Positions 9,919 through 19,742 of a DNA stretch of 64,000 bases are shown one piece after another (position 1 is the stretch's first letter; every line of letters starts with the position of its first letter). The position numbers were made by a program, and so were the translations under genes. Below the pieces are notes generated by a model, which saw only the letters and a list, made by a program, of their open reading frames with translations, did not search any database and had not been told where the DNA came from. Source of the stretch: Chrysophaeum taylorii (taxonomy: Eukaryota > Sar > Pelagophyceae > Pelagomonadales > Pelagomonadaceae); NCBI GenBank assembly GCA_029834535.1, contig JAQMWT010000076.1, positions 1 to 64,000 of the forward strand. Reading direction: 5' to 3'.

Positions 9919-11460
9919 TTACTTCCTCTTGCGGGGAGCCTTCTTGGGGAGAGCGCGTTCCTCGTCGTCGGAATCGCTTCGACGGCGCTCGGGTGCTTCG
10001 TCGCGATCGCGCTCCTCGGGCCAAGAGTTGGGGAAAACTTCGAAAGGGTCCTCCAGCGGGTTCGCGTTGCCTGCCTCGATGTCACTCCTGAGTTGCTCGA
10101 GCTCGGCGGGGGTCATCAGCAGCGACTCCAGGTCGGTCTTAAGGACGTCGTGCTTAAGGTACTGGCCCACGAACGTCAGCTTCTGGCCGGGCGGTTTGGA
10201 CTGGAGTCCGATGGGCTCGAAGCTTAGGATGGAACCAGCCTGCTGCCACTGGACGTTGTGTTTTCCGCGTTCTTCGCCGGCGATCCAGACGAAGCCCTTG
10301 CTCCGGAACAGGTTCCCGTACTGCTCCAAGCACGCCTTGCGCTCGTCAATGATCTCGTCGCCGTCTTCTTCGTCGCTTTCATCAACGACATCATCAACCT
10401 CCTCACCGTTGTCGCCCAGCACGACTTGCTTAAGCGCGAAGTATTTAACAAACCAATCGTACAGTCGCTTTGGGTGGAACGGCAAATCGGCCGTCCAGTA
10501 GAATCCGCTCACCCCGTACTCCAGAGTCTCGGGCACGTGTTTCACACCGCGCTTGATGTCCTCCATCCAGTTGCTGACGCCGTTAGCGAATTCGACGCTA
10601 AAATTTCCCGTGCGCAAGATCTTGGAAAGCGGCGCGCGCCCCTGCTGCGTTCCGATCACTTCTGCCTCGGGGTTGATCTTCTTCACGATCGCCGCCAGTC
10701 GCGCCTCGTTCTTCGAGCGCTCCCGCTTCGACTTCCCGAGCAGGTCCACCTTGTTCAACAGCACGACGTTCGCGAATTCTAGCTGCGCGAAGAGCAGCGC
10801 GGCAATGTCCTGCTGCCCCTCGGCGCTCGCGTCTGCCGTCGGGTCGAGCGCGTCGATCGTTTCCAACGATTCCATGTACTCTTCCACCATCGACGCATCG
10901 ATCACCGTCACGCAGTTATCCAGGGGCGCTTCCCATTGCAGCTGATCGTTCCCGTCTTCCAGATCGACGAAGAAGGTTTCCGCTACTTGCATCGGCTCGG
11001 CGATACCGCTGCTCTCGATCAGCACCGCGTCGAAGTCGCCCGAGCGCGCCAGCTCCCGCAGTTGCACCAACAGGTCTTCGCGCAGCGTGCAGCAGATGCA
11101 CCCGTTCGCCATCTCCACCAGCTTCTCCTCCTGCTTCAAGAGCTTGGACCCCTCCAACGCCATCGCGTCTAGGTTCACTTCCGTGATCTCGTTCATGATC
11201 ACCGCCACGCGAAGCCCCTCCTTGTTCTGTAGGATGTGCCTCATCAGGCTCGTCTTGCCGCTGCCCAAGAACCCCGACAACAGTGTCACGGGCATCTCCT
11301 TCGCCGTCTTTTCCTCGACCCCATCGCGCGATACGGGCGCACTCGAGGGCGCACTCGAGGCCTTCGCTGGTCGCGAGCCTCCCGAGGACGCCGGCTCTTT
11401 CATCTCCGTGCCGCGCTTGCTGCGCTTGCGCCTACGAGCGCGCTTTCGACCAACGGACAT
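9919..11460 (-). CDS. COG0523 / CobW-family metal GTPase
   Basis: A 513-residue protein starting MSVGRKRARRRKR. The frame stays open upstream to 12024, but that extension overlaps the divergent neighbour and is low-complexity, so I chose the ATG at 11460. After a basic, S/A-rich leader the G domain starts near residue 70: Walker A GFLGSGKTSL, the metal-binding GCICC (CxCC) motif, then ESSGIAEP and LNKVDLL (the NKxD base-recognition motif). The C-terminal half matches CobW_C (ANGVSNWMEDIKRG, GFYWTADLPFHPKRLYDW), followed by an acidic tail and a basic end (PKKAPRKRK). The family handles zinc or cobalt insertion, often as zinc chaperones. It is divergent from a second CobW gene 157 bp away, so the two may share a promoter. 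Substrate metal cannot be read from sequence. Confidence 0.9.
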   Translation of the reverse strand: MSVGRKRARRRKRSKRGTEMKEPASSGGSRPAKASSAPSSAPVSRDGVEEKTAKEMPVTLLSGFLGSGKTSLMRHILQNKEGLRVAVIMNEITEVNLDAMALEGSKLLKQEEKLVEMANGCICCTLREDLLVQLRELARSGDFDAVLIESSGIAEPMQVAETFFVDLEDGNDQLQWEAPLDNCVTVIDASMVEEYMESLETIDALDPTADASAEGQQDIAALLFAQLEFANVVLLNKVDLLGKSKRERSKNEARLAAIVKKINPEAEVIGTQQGRAPLSKILRTGNFSVEFANGVSNWMEDIKRGVKHVPETLEYGVSGFYWTADLPFHPKRLYDWFVKYFALKQVVLGDNGEEVDDVVDESDEEDGDEIIDERKACLEQYGNLFRSKGFVWIAGEERGKHNVQWQQAGSILSFEPIGLQSKPPGQKLTFVGQYLKHDVLKTDLESLLMTPAELEQLRSDIEAGNANPLEDPFEVFPNSWPEERDRDEAPERRRSDSDDEERALPKKAPRKRK

Positions 11461-11617
11461 GCGACCCTGCGAGCCTGCGAGCGCGAGCCTGGGAGTGCGA
11501 GCCTGCGAGCGCGAGTGCGAGCGCGAGTGCGAGCGCGAGTGCTCGCCGACCAGACCCGCTTGCTTCTGAGAAGAATCTAGGAAAGACTTATTATGACGAT
11601 CCGATTCGCGGGCTACG
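11461..11617. promoter_or_regulatory. shared intergenic region of two divergent CobW genes
   Basis: This 157-bp gap must hold both promoters. Between about 11465 and 11545 it has a GC-rich tandem repeat built on GCGAGTGCGAGC-like units. No TATA box is evident. Confidence 0.5.
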
Positions 11618-14152
11618 ATGAGCCGCAAGAGTAAGGTTCCTGAGGAGGACAAGAAGAAGTTTGCTCGGCCGCGGGCCTGGGTCTGCAGTGCTGGGTACGG
11701 TCCGGTCAAGGCGCAGAGCGGGCTGCTCGAGGGTGCGCACGTGTTGTTGACGGCGTCGGCCGATGGCGAGGAGGAATGGGCGGCGGTGCTGCGGTACAGC
11801 GGCGCCGCGGAGGCGCTGGTGCTGCGGGAGCGCACGGTGAAGCTGGTAGGAGTCGTGGACCTGGCGCCGCTGGATCCCGGCGCGCGCCTCGACGAAGAGT
11901 TGGCGTCGCCGCAGCCTGGAAAGCGACTCTGCAAGCCGCTGATGCGGGCGCTGCAAAAGCTGACGATTGGCTGCTGCGGGGTGACGCTGGTGGCGGCTGG
12001 CGGTCTGGCGCCGCTCGCGCTCAAGGTCGCGCTCTGCGGCGACCGGCCCCTGCCGCTGGCCCGCGTCGTCTGCCTCGACCTCGCGCTCGCACCGTCCGCG
12101 GTGAACGGGTTGCTCGCCGGTCGCGGCCGGGTTCAAATTCCAGTGGACGTGACCTTCGCCGACGACGCGCAGCGCGCCAAACGCAGCGCCGCCCTCCGCC
12201 ACGTCTTCCCCTTTGGCATCGACCTGGGAGACGACGCCTCGCGCGCGTGGTCGCTGCCTCCTGCCGCCGACGTAATAAACGCGCGCGACGACCGGGGCCG
12301 TCGGCTCTGGTTTTGCCGCCTCGAGGCCGAGATGTCCCGCTTCACCAAGCAGTACGAGCTACGCGTCGACGATGCCACCGCGGCCCTTACAGCGTACGTC
12401 GAGGCGCGCGCCAAGCCCGAGGATGAGGAGGAGCCAACTACTCGCGTCGGCTCCCTTCCGCCGCGCGCGGGCGCGCTCGTGCTTCGCGGCTGCCGGTGCG
12501 TGCTCTGCCGGTCGCGCGATTGGGCTGGCATGCGCGTGCCGGCCGTCGAGTCCGACAACGCGGCCGACGTGACCGAGGGCCTGAGGGCCTTCGCGACGCG
12601 GTGCGACGTCGACGAGGACGATGTGTCTTCCCTGGACGGCAAGGTCGCGCCGCTGCTGCTGTACCACTCTGGGCTGACGACCGTGCATTTCTTCGAGGCT
12701 CGGGATCCGCCACCCGAGGGGCCCCTCGAGGACGCCGACCTCTCCGACGACGACGATGCCTACGATTGGTACACTTACGAGCGGGCGCGGGCCCGCGTGG
12801 ACGAGCCAACGCGCCTCTTCCTCGCCGCCGCCGCTGCCGCGCTGCGCGCCGCCGTCGCCGCCGGTGTTGTCCGTCGAAAGTGGGGCGGCGTCTTCGGCGA
12901 TGGCCACCACCAAGAGCCCGCGCCCGAGAAGCTGCCGGTCACCGTGCTGTCGGGGTTTTTGGGCGCCGGCAAGACGACACTCATGCAGCACGTGCTGGCC
13001 GCCCAGGAGGGCCTGCGCGTCGCAGTAATCGTCAACGACATGGCCTCCGTGAACGTTGACGGCGCTCTGCTTCGCGCCGCGGACGTCGTGCAAAAGGAGG
13101 AGCACATGATCGAGTTGACGAACGGCTGCGTCTGCTGCACGCTGCGCGAGGACCTTCTGACAACGCTACGCGAGCTCGCGAACCGACGCGAGTTCGACTG
13201 CGTCCTTGTCGAGTCCTCGGGCATATCCGAGCCGCTGCCGGTGGCAGAGACGTTCACCTTCGAGGACGGCGACGGCGTATCGCTCTCCAAGGTCTGCGAC
13301 CTCGACACCATGGTCACTGTCGTCGACGCGTCGACCTTCGGCACCGAACTCGCGAGCCTCGATAAGCTCGCGGATCGCGAATGGCACGCCGACGAAAAGG
13401 ACGTTGAACGCACTGTCGCGCACCTTCTCGTCGATCAGGTCGAGTTCGCCAACGTCCTGATCCTCAACAAGTGCGACCTGCTGCCGCCGGATGACCTCGA
13501 CGACCTCGAGCGCCTCCTCAAGTCCATGAACCCGACGGCCAGCGTGGTCCGCGCGGTGCGCTCGCACGTCCCGCCGGACGTCGTGCTAAAAACTGGCAAG
13601 TTCGCCATGCAAGCGGCGCAGCAGCACCCGATGTGGCTCAAGGAGGCGCGGCACGGCGAGCACACGCCCGAGACCCTCGAGTACGACGTGAGCTCCCTCG
13701 TCTTCCGCCATCGGACACCGCTGCACCCGCGCCGCCTCCGCCAACGCCTCGACGCCTGGGCCGCCGACGCCGCCGTCCTCCGGGCCAAGGGCATCGCCTA
13801 CCTGGCCACCCCCCGCGGTTGGGACCACCAGTGCATCCTCTCCCTCGCCGGCCGCACCGCCTCGCTCCTGCCGGGACCCCTCTGGTGGGCATCGGTCGAC
13901 TGCGCCGAGTGGCCGGAGGGCCTCGCCGACGCCATCGCGCCGCTCTGGCGCGAGGGCCGGGGCGACCGACAGAACGAGCTCGTCGTCATCGGCCGCACCA
14001 TGGACCACGCCGCCGTCTTCAAAGCCCTCGAGGCCTGCCTCCTTGCTGACGACGAAATAACCCTACCCTACGCGTCCTTCGAGGACCCCTTCCTCGCCGA
14101 CTGGCTCGCCCGCGAGGCCGACGACGCGGCCGGCGACCACGCCCACAACTAG
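11618..14152 (+). CDS. CobW-family GTPase with a long novel N-terminal region
   Basis: 844 residues from ATG 11618. The C-terminal half (about 430-840) is a complete COG0523 protein: [10 protein letters not shown] (Walker A), GCVCC (CxCC), [15 protein letters not shown], and CobW_C ending in a region rich in W ([17 protein letters not shown]). It is clearly paralogous to the divergent neighbour at 9919-11460. The first 430 residues match no family I recognise. They hold a basic start, an alanine/leucine-rich globular part, a cysteine cluster ([12 protein letters not shown] near 290), and an acidic [14 protein letters not shown] stretch near 385, just before the G domain. The N-terminal cysteines could be a metal site fed by the GTPase; this is inference. 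Normal CobW proteins are 300-450 residues, so this one is about twice the usual length. Confidence 0.88.
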   Translation: MSRKSKVPEEDKKKFARPRAWVCSAGYGPVKAQSGLLEGAHVLLTASADGEEEWAAVLRYSGAAEALVLRERTVKLVGVVDLAPLDPGARLDEELASPQPGKRLCKPLMRALQKLTIGCCGVTLVAAGGLAPLALKVALCGDRPLPLARVVCLDLALAPSAVNGLLAGRGRVQIPVDVTFADDAQRAKRSAALRHVFPFGIDLGDDASRAWSLPPAADVINARDDRGRRLWFCRLEAEMSRFTKQYELRVDDATAALTAYVEARAKPEDEEEPTTRVGSLPPRAGALVLRGCRCVLCRSRDWAGMRVPAVESDNAADVTEGLRAFATRCDVDEDDVSSLDGKVAPLLLYHSGLTTVHFFEARDPPPEGPLEDADLSDDDDAYDWYTYERARARVDEPTRLFLAAAAAALRAAVAAGVVRRKWGGVFGDGHHQEPAPEKLPVTVLSGFLGAGKTTLMQHVLAAQEGLRVAVIVNDMASVNVDGALLRAADVVQKEEHMIELTNGCVCCTLREDLLTTLRELANRREFDCVLVESSGISEPLPVAETFTFEDGDGVSLSKVCDLDTMVTVVDASTFGTELASLDKLADREWHADEKDVERTVAHLLVDQVEFANVLILNKCDLLPPDDLDDLERLLKSMNPTASVVRAVRSHVPPDVVLKTGKFAMQAAQQHPMWLKEARHGEHTPETLEYDVSSLVFRHRTPLHPRRLRQRLDAWAADAAVLRAKGIAYLATPRGWDHQCILSLAGRTASLLPGPLWWASVDCAEWPEGLADAIAPLWREGRGDRQNELVVIGRTMDHAAVFKALEACLLADDEITLPYASFEDPFLADWLAREADDAAGDHAHN

Positions 14153-14422
14153 CTGCTGCTACCTGTGTCTTTCGACGCCGCCGCCGCGGGCGACAAAGTG
14201 GCTCTGGCGTCTTATTCTGGGGAGCGTGTTCCAAGGGCCAGTCATCACGAGCCGAGGCCGGCGCTCAACTCGGGGTTAGCACGAAGAGTGTACATGGTGA
14301 GCTGACGTGGCGGTACGAAACCTAAACCCCCCAAAATTGTGTTGTTTTTTACCGGAAAAAAAAACCAAAAAAACCAGGTTTAAACTGTTTAAACTATACC
14401 CTTACCCTGATCGCCGACCGCA
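14153..14422. other. non-coding gap
   Basis: No gene is seen. It contains an A/C-rich stretch near 14340-14370. Confidence 0.4.
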
Positions 14423-14766
14423 CGGTTGCGATGGAGGACGGTGCCTCATGAATCCTGAGCCTTGCGAAGGCATCCGCCCTCCCGGCGTAGGTTGGCACCT
14501 ATTCGCCTCTCGGGCGGACCGGTTGGCAGCCGGAACGTTCGCAGTGGGACGGGGTATGGCCGGGGGGCGCAGACGGAAGGTTATCGACGAGTTGGTTGTC
14601 AGTCACATCGCGGTCTCCTCGTCGCATGGCGACAAGCTTGATGATCACTCTCCGCCGACCCACCTTTCGGCGCCCCTCGTCTACAGGCCCGTGATTCCGG
14701 ACTGGCTCCTGTCGGTCCGGCCTGGCTCCCATGCTCGGGAGAGGTCTGAAGTTAGTTAGTTAGTTA
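14423..14766 (+). repeat. dispersed repeat with (GTTA)n 3' tail, copy 1
   Basis: The unit starts at GGTTGCGATGGAGG and ends in GTTAGTTAGTTAGTTA. It is found again inverted at 42044-42388 and, more diverged, at about 44965-45324. Fixed 5' start in two copies, about 345 bp length and a short tandem-repeat tail suggest a SINE or a 5'-truncated LINE end. An open frame crosses all copies, but differences fall at all codon positions, so coding is unlikely. Confidence 0.75.
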
Positions 14767-14810
14767 AACTACCCCTGTAAAAAACCGAGAGGGTGCGGTA
14801 AATAAGGGTA

Positions 14811-15466
14811 AACAAGTGCAGGCCAGTAAGTTCACCTATTCCCAATCTCTAACCCTAGTAAGTTCATGTCTGGTCCCAGCATATAAGTTCACCTGGTCAG
14901 TAAGTTCACCTAGCTCACACCAACTCCTTTGAGCTCGTCGCTCTCGCCTCCGCCAATCTACGCTGCTTTGATCCGCGCGCGCCGCCAACCTTTGAGTTTA
15001 CTCTAAAAACCCTTTACTCTATAAACCCCAGTATGTTCACCTGGTCCCAGTTTCACCTGGTCACTCAGTTCACCTAGTACCAATCTCAAACCCCAGTAAG
15101 TTCACGTGGTCCCAGTAAGTTCACCTATAGTGCGCGTGTAGACGCCGGGAGGGGGCTTATCGGTATTGCGCAGCACGTGTGGGGTACGGTGGAGTCGTCG
15201 ACCCAGATGAGTATATCCTCGGGGATGCCGATCGACAGAGAGCCACGTAGAGCTGGACGTGGCAGAAGACGGGCTTGGGAAAGAGGACGCCGACCTCGCG
15301 GGGCGTCTGGCCCTGGCTCTTGTCAGGGAGTTGAAAACTCTACTGTAAAGAGCGAGGCGTCGTCTTCCGACCCAGCCTAGTCAGCCGAAAAGAACTCCGA
15401 CGCCTCGTCTTTGGGAAAAAAAGGCCGCGGTCATGCGCGCGTTGTCAGTATCGACAACATCGTTTC
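14811..15466 (-). pseudogene. PIF1/Helitron-type helicase relic and element end, copy 2
   Basis: It matches 7703-8555 base for base over most of its length, with about 160 bp deleted relative to copy 1 (positions about 8248-8410 are missing here). On the minus strand it keeps SQGQTPREVGV and CHVQLYVALCR of the helicase; one base further, a second frame continues SPEDILIWVDDST, as in PIF1 C-termini, which shows a frameshift. The GTGAACTTACTGG repeats follow the helicase end as in copy 1. The inverted left arm of copy 1 is absent. Confidence 0.75.
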
Positions 15467-15775
15467 GACGGGGCGTGAGAATGGCGCGCTGAAAGAGCCG
15501 CCGCGGGTCGTGGAAATAGTCTGCGAGGTCGCCGTAGACGGCTTGGAGGATCACTGTCTGGCTCTCGCGCCTACCTGATCCTTACTCTCGCGCCTATCTG
15601 ATCCTTACCCTAAATCGAGGGACAGACAGACAGACAAACAAACAGACAAACATCTGTCGATTAGTAGTTAGGAAAGCAGGGCTAGGAATAACAACCTAAC
15701 GAACTAGAACAACAAAAAAATGTCCGTTAATATGATGATAGTACATACCTGGAGACCACACAAGTTGAAAAAAAG
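15467..15775. other. non-coding gap upstream of the fucosyltransferase gene
   Basis: It holds a CTCGCGCCTA-C/T-CTGATCCTTAC direct repeat (15569-15610) and an (ACAG)n/(ACAA)n stretch (15625-15655), and is AT-rich just before the ATG at 15776. It presumably contains the promoter of the downstream gene cluster. Confidence 0.4.
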
Positions 15776-18280
15776 ATGTTGAGATCGTCGTCGTCGTCGT
15801 CGTCGCTGGTTAGGACCGTGTCGTTGTTGTTGTTGTTGATCGAGGAGTTTGCGTCGGAAAGGTGCGAGTGGCCACCCTCGATGTGCGGCGGGGGCCCCGG
15901 GACGTGGCGGAGCGTGGTAATACTGGAGGAACGGGGGGAAGCTGGGCTCGTGGACCGGACGTCGAGCATCGCTCACGTGGCCAACATGGCCGCGTCGGTG
16001 TGCGCCCGGGTTGTGGTCCCGCCGCCGTGCGAGCTGCTGTCCACGACGCGGCACAACTTGGGCAAGGCATTGCCATGCACCGAGGGCTGGTCGCGGTACG
16101 CGTCAATCCGGTACGCGATGGCGAGCGATGCCGAGGCGTTGCCCCTAGCCGAAAGCACGCATCAAGTCGAGGCGCGCGTGGTGTCGCCGACGGCCGAGAG
16201 CGTCGCGGCGGGGTACGACGAGGCGTGGCGGCTCGCGGCCGCGGGCACGAGCTTCGCGTGGCAGATTGGGGCAAACTACCGCGAGTGGAAGCGGAGCGCG
16301 CAGGAGCACGTCGCGGGCGTCGCCGTGTCGACGGCGCGGCGCAAGGCACGCCGGTCCAACATTTCGCGGTGCGAGTACGTTGTGACGGGCCCGTCACCGC
16401 GCGTCGCCGCGCTTGCCGATGATTTCGTGCGCAGCACGAGGCTGCCGTCTCGGTTCGCGACGCTCCACGTGCGGCGAACGGGCGACGAAAAGTCGTCGTC
16501 GTCGTCGTCGTCAAAGCGGCGTCGCGGCGCGACCTGCGACACGAGCGTGGCGGCCGTGACGAGGTACGCGGCGTGCTCGCTCCTGCCCCTCGGAACGCTC
16601 CTGGGGGCTTCGTCGGCAAGCTCGAGCTTTCTAGACGCGGTCGTCCTCTTCACGGACGAGCGGGACGAAGCGTACGTCGCTGCCGTCGTCGCTAACCTCG
16701 AGGCGACGCTCCGCGCGGCCGGCGGCGCAAGAGTCGTCCACGGCGACGCCGCGCTCCGGGCGCTGGCCGCGCGCGACCGCGACGACAACTTTTTTATCTT
16801 CGGGGCAGCGATGTCCGTCATGCACCGAGCCCGGGTGCGACTCCGCATGCAGCGGACGCACTGCGAGCCGTGCGACCGCGCCGCCCGCGACGCCCACCTC
16901 CGCACCAAGCTCGCGATCCTCGTCAAGGACCGTCTGCACGTGGAGGAGGAGGAGGAGGAGGAGGTCCCCCGCTTACCCGAGCCGCCCAAGAAGACGAACA
17001 AGAAACGGAGGCGTCGCCGCCGAGGCCACAAAACGACGCCAGAACCGCCGCCGGAACAAGAGCCTCGGGCGAGGTCGGTCGTCGGCGACGCGCGCGAGCA
17101 GCTCTCGTACGCGTGCCGCGCCCCAACCGACGACCCCGAGCTGCGCGGTAGCAGGAGGAACGCGACGTTGGCGCTGCCTGGGCCGGCGCGGCCGTTGCGC
17201 GTCCTGAGCTGGATTTCGCGACATCCGTCGCAGTACGACTGGAGCGGCGACGCGTGCGTGGTATCGCCGCCGCTGATCGCGGTCGCCGCCGCCTACGGCG
17301 CGGCCTTCGGGCCCGACGCCGCGTCGCGGCGGCGCGCCCTCGTCGAGGGGGTGCTGCCGTGCGACCTCGTCCGCGACAAGCCGCCGTCCTCGGCCGGCGT
17401 CGAGACGTTTGGCCTCGACGTCTCGGCGCTGGACTACGCGCGCCTCGACGCGATTTTGTTTCCGAGGCCGTACGTCGGGGTCTCGGCGCTAGCGCGGGGG
17501 GCGCGATACGACGCCTCGCGAAGCCTGCTCCCGCGCAAGCAACACTCGTGGATTCTCCACGGTCTCGACGAACCGCCGTCCCTCGCGCCCGCCGCCTCGG
17601 ACCCGCGCTTTCTCGACAAATTTGACCTCACCTTTGGGCCGCACCCGGGCCTCTTCGACGTCCTCGCGTTTGGCGACTTTTTCCCGACCGCGAACGCCGC
17701 TCTCCTCTGGACGCGCCCGCGCGCAACCGACCTCGGACCCGAGTTTTGGGACGACAAGACGGAGACGGCGCTCGCCGCGTTCGACGCCGCCGACGACGAC
17801 CGATGCGACGCCTCGAGCAACCGCGACGACTACGCCGCGGAGATGGCGACCCTCGTCCCCGTCCGCTTCGCCGCCGCCGCGAGGGGGACCTGCCCCTCGT
17901 TTTTTTCGGGGGGAGACCTCGTCGAGGTTTCGCGCGCCTACAAGTTCGTGCTCGCCTTCGAGGCCGCCAACTGCGTCTCCTGGGTGACGGCCCAGCTCTA
18001 CGCCGCGATGGACGCCGGCGCCGTCCCCGTCTTCCGCGGCGCCCCGGACGCGAGACTTCACCTCGTCCCCAACCGATCGGCCGTCATCTTCGCCGACGAC
18101 TTCGCGTCCCCCCACGACCTCGCGACCCACCTCGCCGCCGTTTCGGCCGACAGGGACCTCTACCTGCGGCATCACGCCTGGCGCCACTACCCCCTCGACC
18201 CCGCCTTCCTCCAAACCCTTGGCGAGGCCCTCCGGCGGCCGACCCCCGACGACATCCTCCCCCACGTCCGCTGGGGATAA
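15776..18280 (+). CDS. two-part glycosyltransferase: O-FucT-like N-half and GT10 fucosyltransferase C-half
   Basis: 834 residues. The N-terminus (SSLVRTVSLLLLLIEEF) could be a signal anchor, as expected for a Golgi enzyme. Residues about 600-820 match the GT10 alpha-1,3-fucosyltransferase C-terminal domain: LPRKQHSWILHGLDEPPS, then YKFVLAFEAANCVSWVTAQL, MDAGAVPVFRGAP, and IFADDFASPHDLATHL, the donor-binding region of the family. The N-terminal half (about 70-380) contains RFATLHVRRTGDE, CDTSVAAVTRYAACSL, DAVVLFTDERDEAY and FFIFGAAMSVMHRARVRL, which resemble the O-fucosyltransferase / alpha-1,6-FucT fold (H-x-R-R plus late acidic motif). A basic and E-rich linker (PPKKTNKKRRRRRRGHK) separates them. 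The acceptor glycan is unknown. The stop lies 8 bp before the next ATG. Confidence 0.8.
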   Translation: MLRSSSSSSSLVRTVSLLLLLIEEFASERCEWPPSMCGGGPGTWRSVVILEERGEAGLVDRTSSIAHVANMAASVCARVVVPPPCELLSTTRHNLGKALPCTEGWSRYASIRYAMASDAEALPLAESTHQVEARVVSPTAESVAAGYDEAWRLAAAGTSFAWQIGANYREWKRSAQEHVAGVAVSTARRKARRSNISRCEYVVTGPSPRVAALADDFVRSTRLPSRFATLHVRRTGDEKSSSSSSSKRRRGATCDTSVAAVTRYAACSLLPLGTLLGASSASSSFLDAVVLFTDERDEAYVAAVVANLEATLRAAGGARVVHGDAALRALAARDRDDNFFIFGAAMSVMHRARVRLRMQRTHCEPCDRAARDAHLRTKLAILVKDRLHVEEEEEEEVPRLPEPPKKTNKKRRRRRRGHKTTPEPPPEQEPRARSVVGDAREQLSYACRAPTDDPELRGSRRNATLALPGPARPLRVLSWISRHPSQYDWSGDACVVSPPLIAVAAAYGAAFGPDAASRRRALVEGVLPCDLVRDKPPSSAGVETFGLDVSALDYARLDAILFPRPYVGVSALARGARYDASRSLLPRKQHSWILHGLDEPPSLAPAASDPRFLDKFDLTFGPHPGLFDVLAFGDFFPTANAALLWTRPRATDLGPEFWDDKTETALAAFDAADDDRCDASSNRDDYAAEMATLVPVRFAAAARGTCPSFFSGGDLVEVSRAYKFVLAFEAANCVSWVTAQLYAAMDAGAVPVFRGAPDARLHLVPNRSAVIFADDFASPHDLATHLAAVSADRDLYLRHHAWRHYPLDPAFLQTLGEALRRPTPDDILPHVRWG

Positions 18281-18288
18281 AAAAGAAA

Positions 18289-19376
18289 ATGTTGACCGAC
18301 ATTGCGGCGTCCGCGGCGTCGTTTGAGCGGCTTCGGCGCGAGGTGATGAGCACCTTTGAGCCCGCCGATTTTTTGTGGGACACGGAAGAGGCGGGTCTCG
18401 AGGACGACGAGGATGGCGGGGTAGAGGTGTCGGTCCCCGCGCCCGCGGCCGTCGCGGGCGTCGAGAGCGTGACGTGCGTTCCGCGGACGGGGTGCGGGCG
18501 GCGGCAGTTTTTGGTGCACGAGCGCGACGCGCAGGACTTCTGGAACTTGCGGCGATGGGCGCTGCGGGCGACGGTCGTGTTGTACCGGTACGAGGCCACG
18601 GGCGATTCTCGACCGATAGGCGTCTGCGACCTCGAGAGGTGTGCCGTCGGCGAGGCCGAGGAGGCCGCCGTTTCGCGACTTCTGCTGGGGGATGACGAGG
18701 TCGTGGAGGCTCGCTTCGAGGACGCGCGCGAGAAGGCCGCGTGGCTCGAGGCGGTCGCCGAGGCATCGCCGCGCTCTCTGGCCGCGGCCGCGACCGAAGC
18801 GATCGCCGATCGCGACGCCGCGCGGACCGACGCTGCCGCGTCGGCGGCACGCGCGGAGGAGGCCGAGGCCGAGGCCCGGTCCCTCCGCAAATCCCTCGCT
18901 CTGGCGCGCGAGGACCTAGCGGCCGCCGCGCGCCGCCTCGACGCGCTTCGCGACCGGTTCGGCGTGCCCGTCGAGATCGCCGTAGACCGCCTCGCCGCGA
19001 CAACCGCGGCCGAGACGGCGCGCCGCGTCGAGGCCGAAGCCCTTCTTGCGACCGCCACCGAGGCCGCGCGCCGCGAGACGGCCTCGCTTCGGACGAGGCT
19101 CGCCGGAGCCGACGCCGCTCTCTCGGAGAAGGACGCCGAGCGCTGCGCGCGAGACCTCGTCGAGCGCGACCACCGGAAGAAGGCCACTACCGAGCGCAAG
19201 CTCCTCGTCAAGGAGATCCGCGACTTGCGCCGCCAAGTGCGTCGCGGCAAGACCGCCTCCGACGCGAGAGACCGCGTTGCTAAATTCTGGGACGACGACG
19301 ACGTTCGCCTCGGAGACGACAACGACGCGCCGTTGGGCGCCGACGACACAAACTGGCTCTTCGATACCGTGCTGCG

Positions 19377-19407
<31 letters not shown>

Positions 19408-19581
19408 GAGCGGGCTGCTCCCCGCATCATTAAGAGAGACGACCCGCGGGTTGTCGTCGTGCGGGACCTCGGCAACTCGGCCGCAACCCATGGCCTCACC
19501 CAAGAGCAAATCGCCTTCCAGCAACGACACCGCCTCGACCAGGGGACCACGGTACGTGCGTTCTCCTTCTTGTCGACCTTT

Positions 19582-19612
<31 letters not shown>

Positions 19613-19739
19613 TGCGCAGGCGGCGGCACAGGCGGCGGGCCGGCTCCGAGAGCTCCGAGACCGCCTCGTGGGCGCGTCGGTGATGCTAAAAGTTAAAGCT
19701 ACCCCCCCCCCCACGGCACCACCACAACGTCCCTCTTGA
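18289..19739 (+). CDS. PH-domain and coiled-coil protein, one 68-nt intron
   Basis: Starts at ATG 18289, 8 bp after the previous stop. Exon 1 is 18289-19551; an intron 19552-19619 (GTACGT...TTGCGCAG, containing (TCA)n) is inferred, with exon 2 at 19620-19739, giving 460 residues. Without splicing the frame would run on through the simple repeat to 19683. Residues about 60-155 look like a PH domain (ATVVLYRYEATGDSRPIG ... AREKAAWLEAVAEA, with the conserved late Trp helix). Residues 160-330 are an alanine/arginine/glutamate-rich coiled coil. An acidic linker (D9) and a conserved-looking end (THGLTQEQIAFQQRHRLDQG) follow. Role unknown; membrane tethering through PH is inference. Stop to next ATG is 3 bp. 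Confidence 0.75.
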
Positions 19740-19742
19740 TTG

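Noticed and set aside
11461-12024. Upstream extension of the minus-strand CobW gene (frame open to 12024)
   Set aside because: It overlaps the divergent CobW gene, is S/R/A-rich without domain features, and the ATG at 11460 gives a normal protein.
12126-12142. GGGTTCAAATTCC resembling a tRNA B box
   Set aside because: It lies inside the CobW coding frame and no A box or cloverleaf can be built around it.
14307-14759. 150-codon frame conserved between the (GTTA)n repeat copies as a possible gene
   Set aside because: Differences between copies are spread over all codon positions and copy 2 carries indels, so conservation reflects the repeat and not coding.
14751-14766. GTTAGTTAGTTA as telomere-like repeat
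   Set aside because: The unit is GTTA, not TTAGGG, and it is only a 3-5-unit tail on a dispersed repeat.
17489-19550. Long minus-strand frames over the fucosyltransferase and PH genes
   Set aside because: Low-complexity R/P/S composition; shadows of the plus-strand genes.
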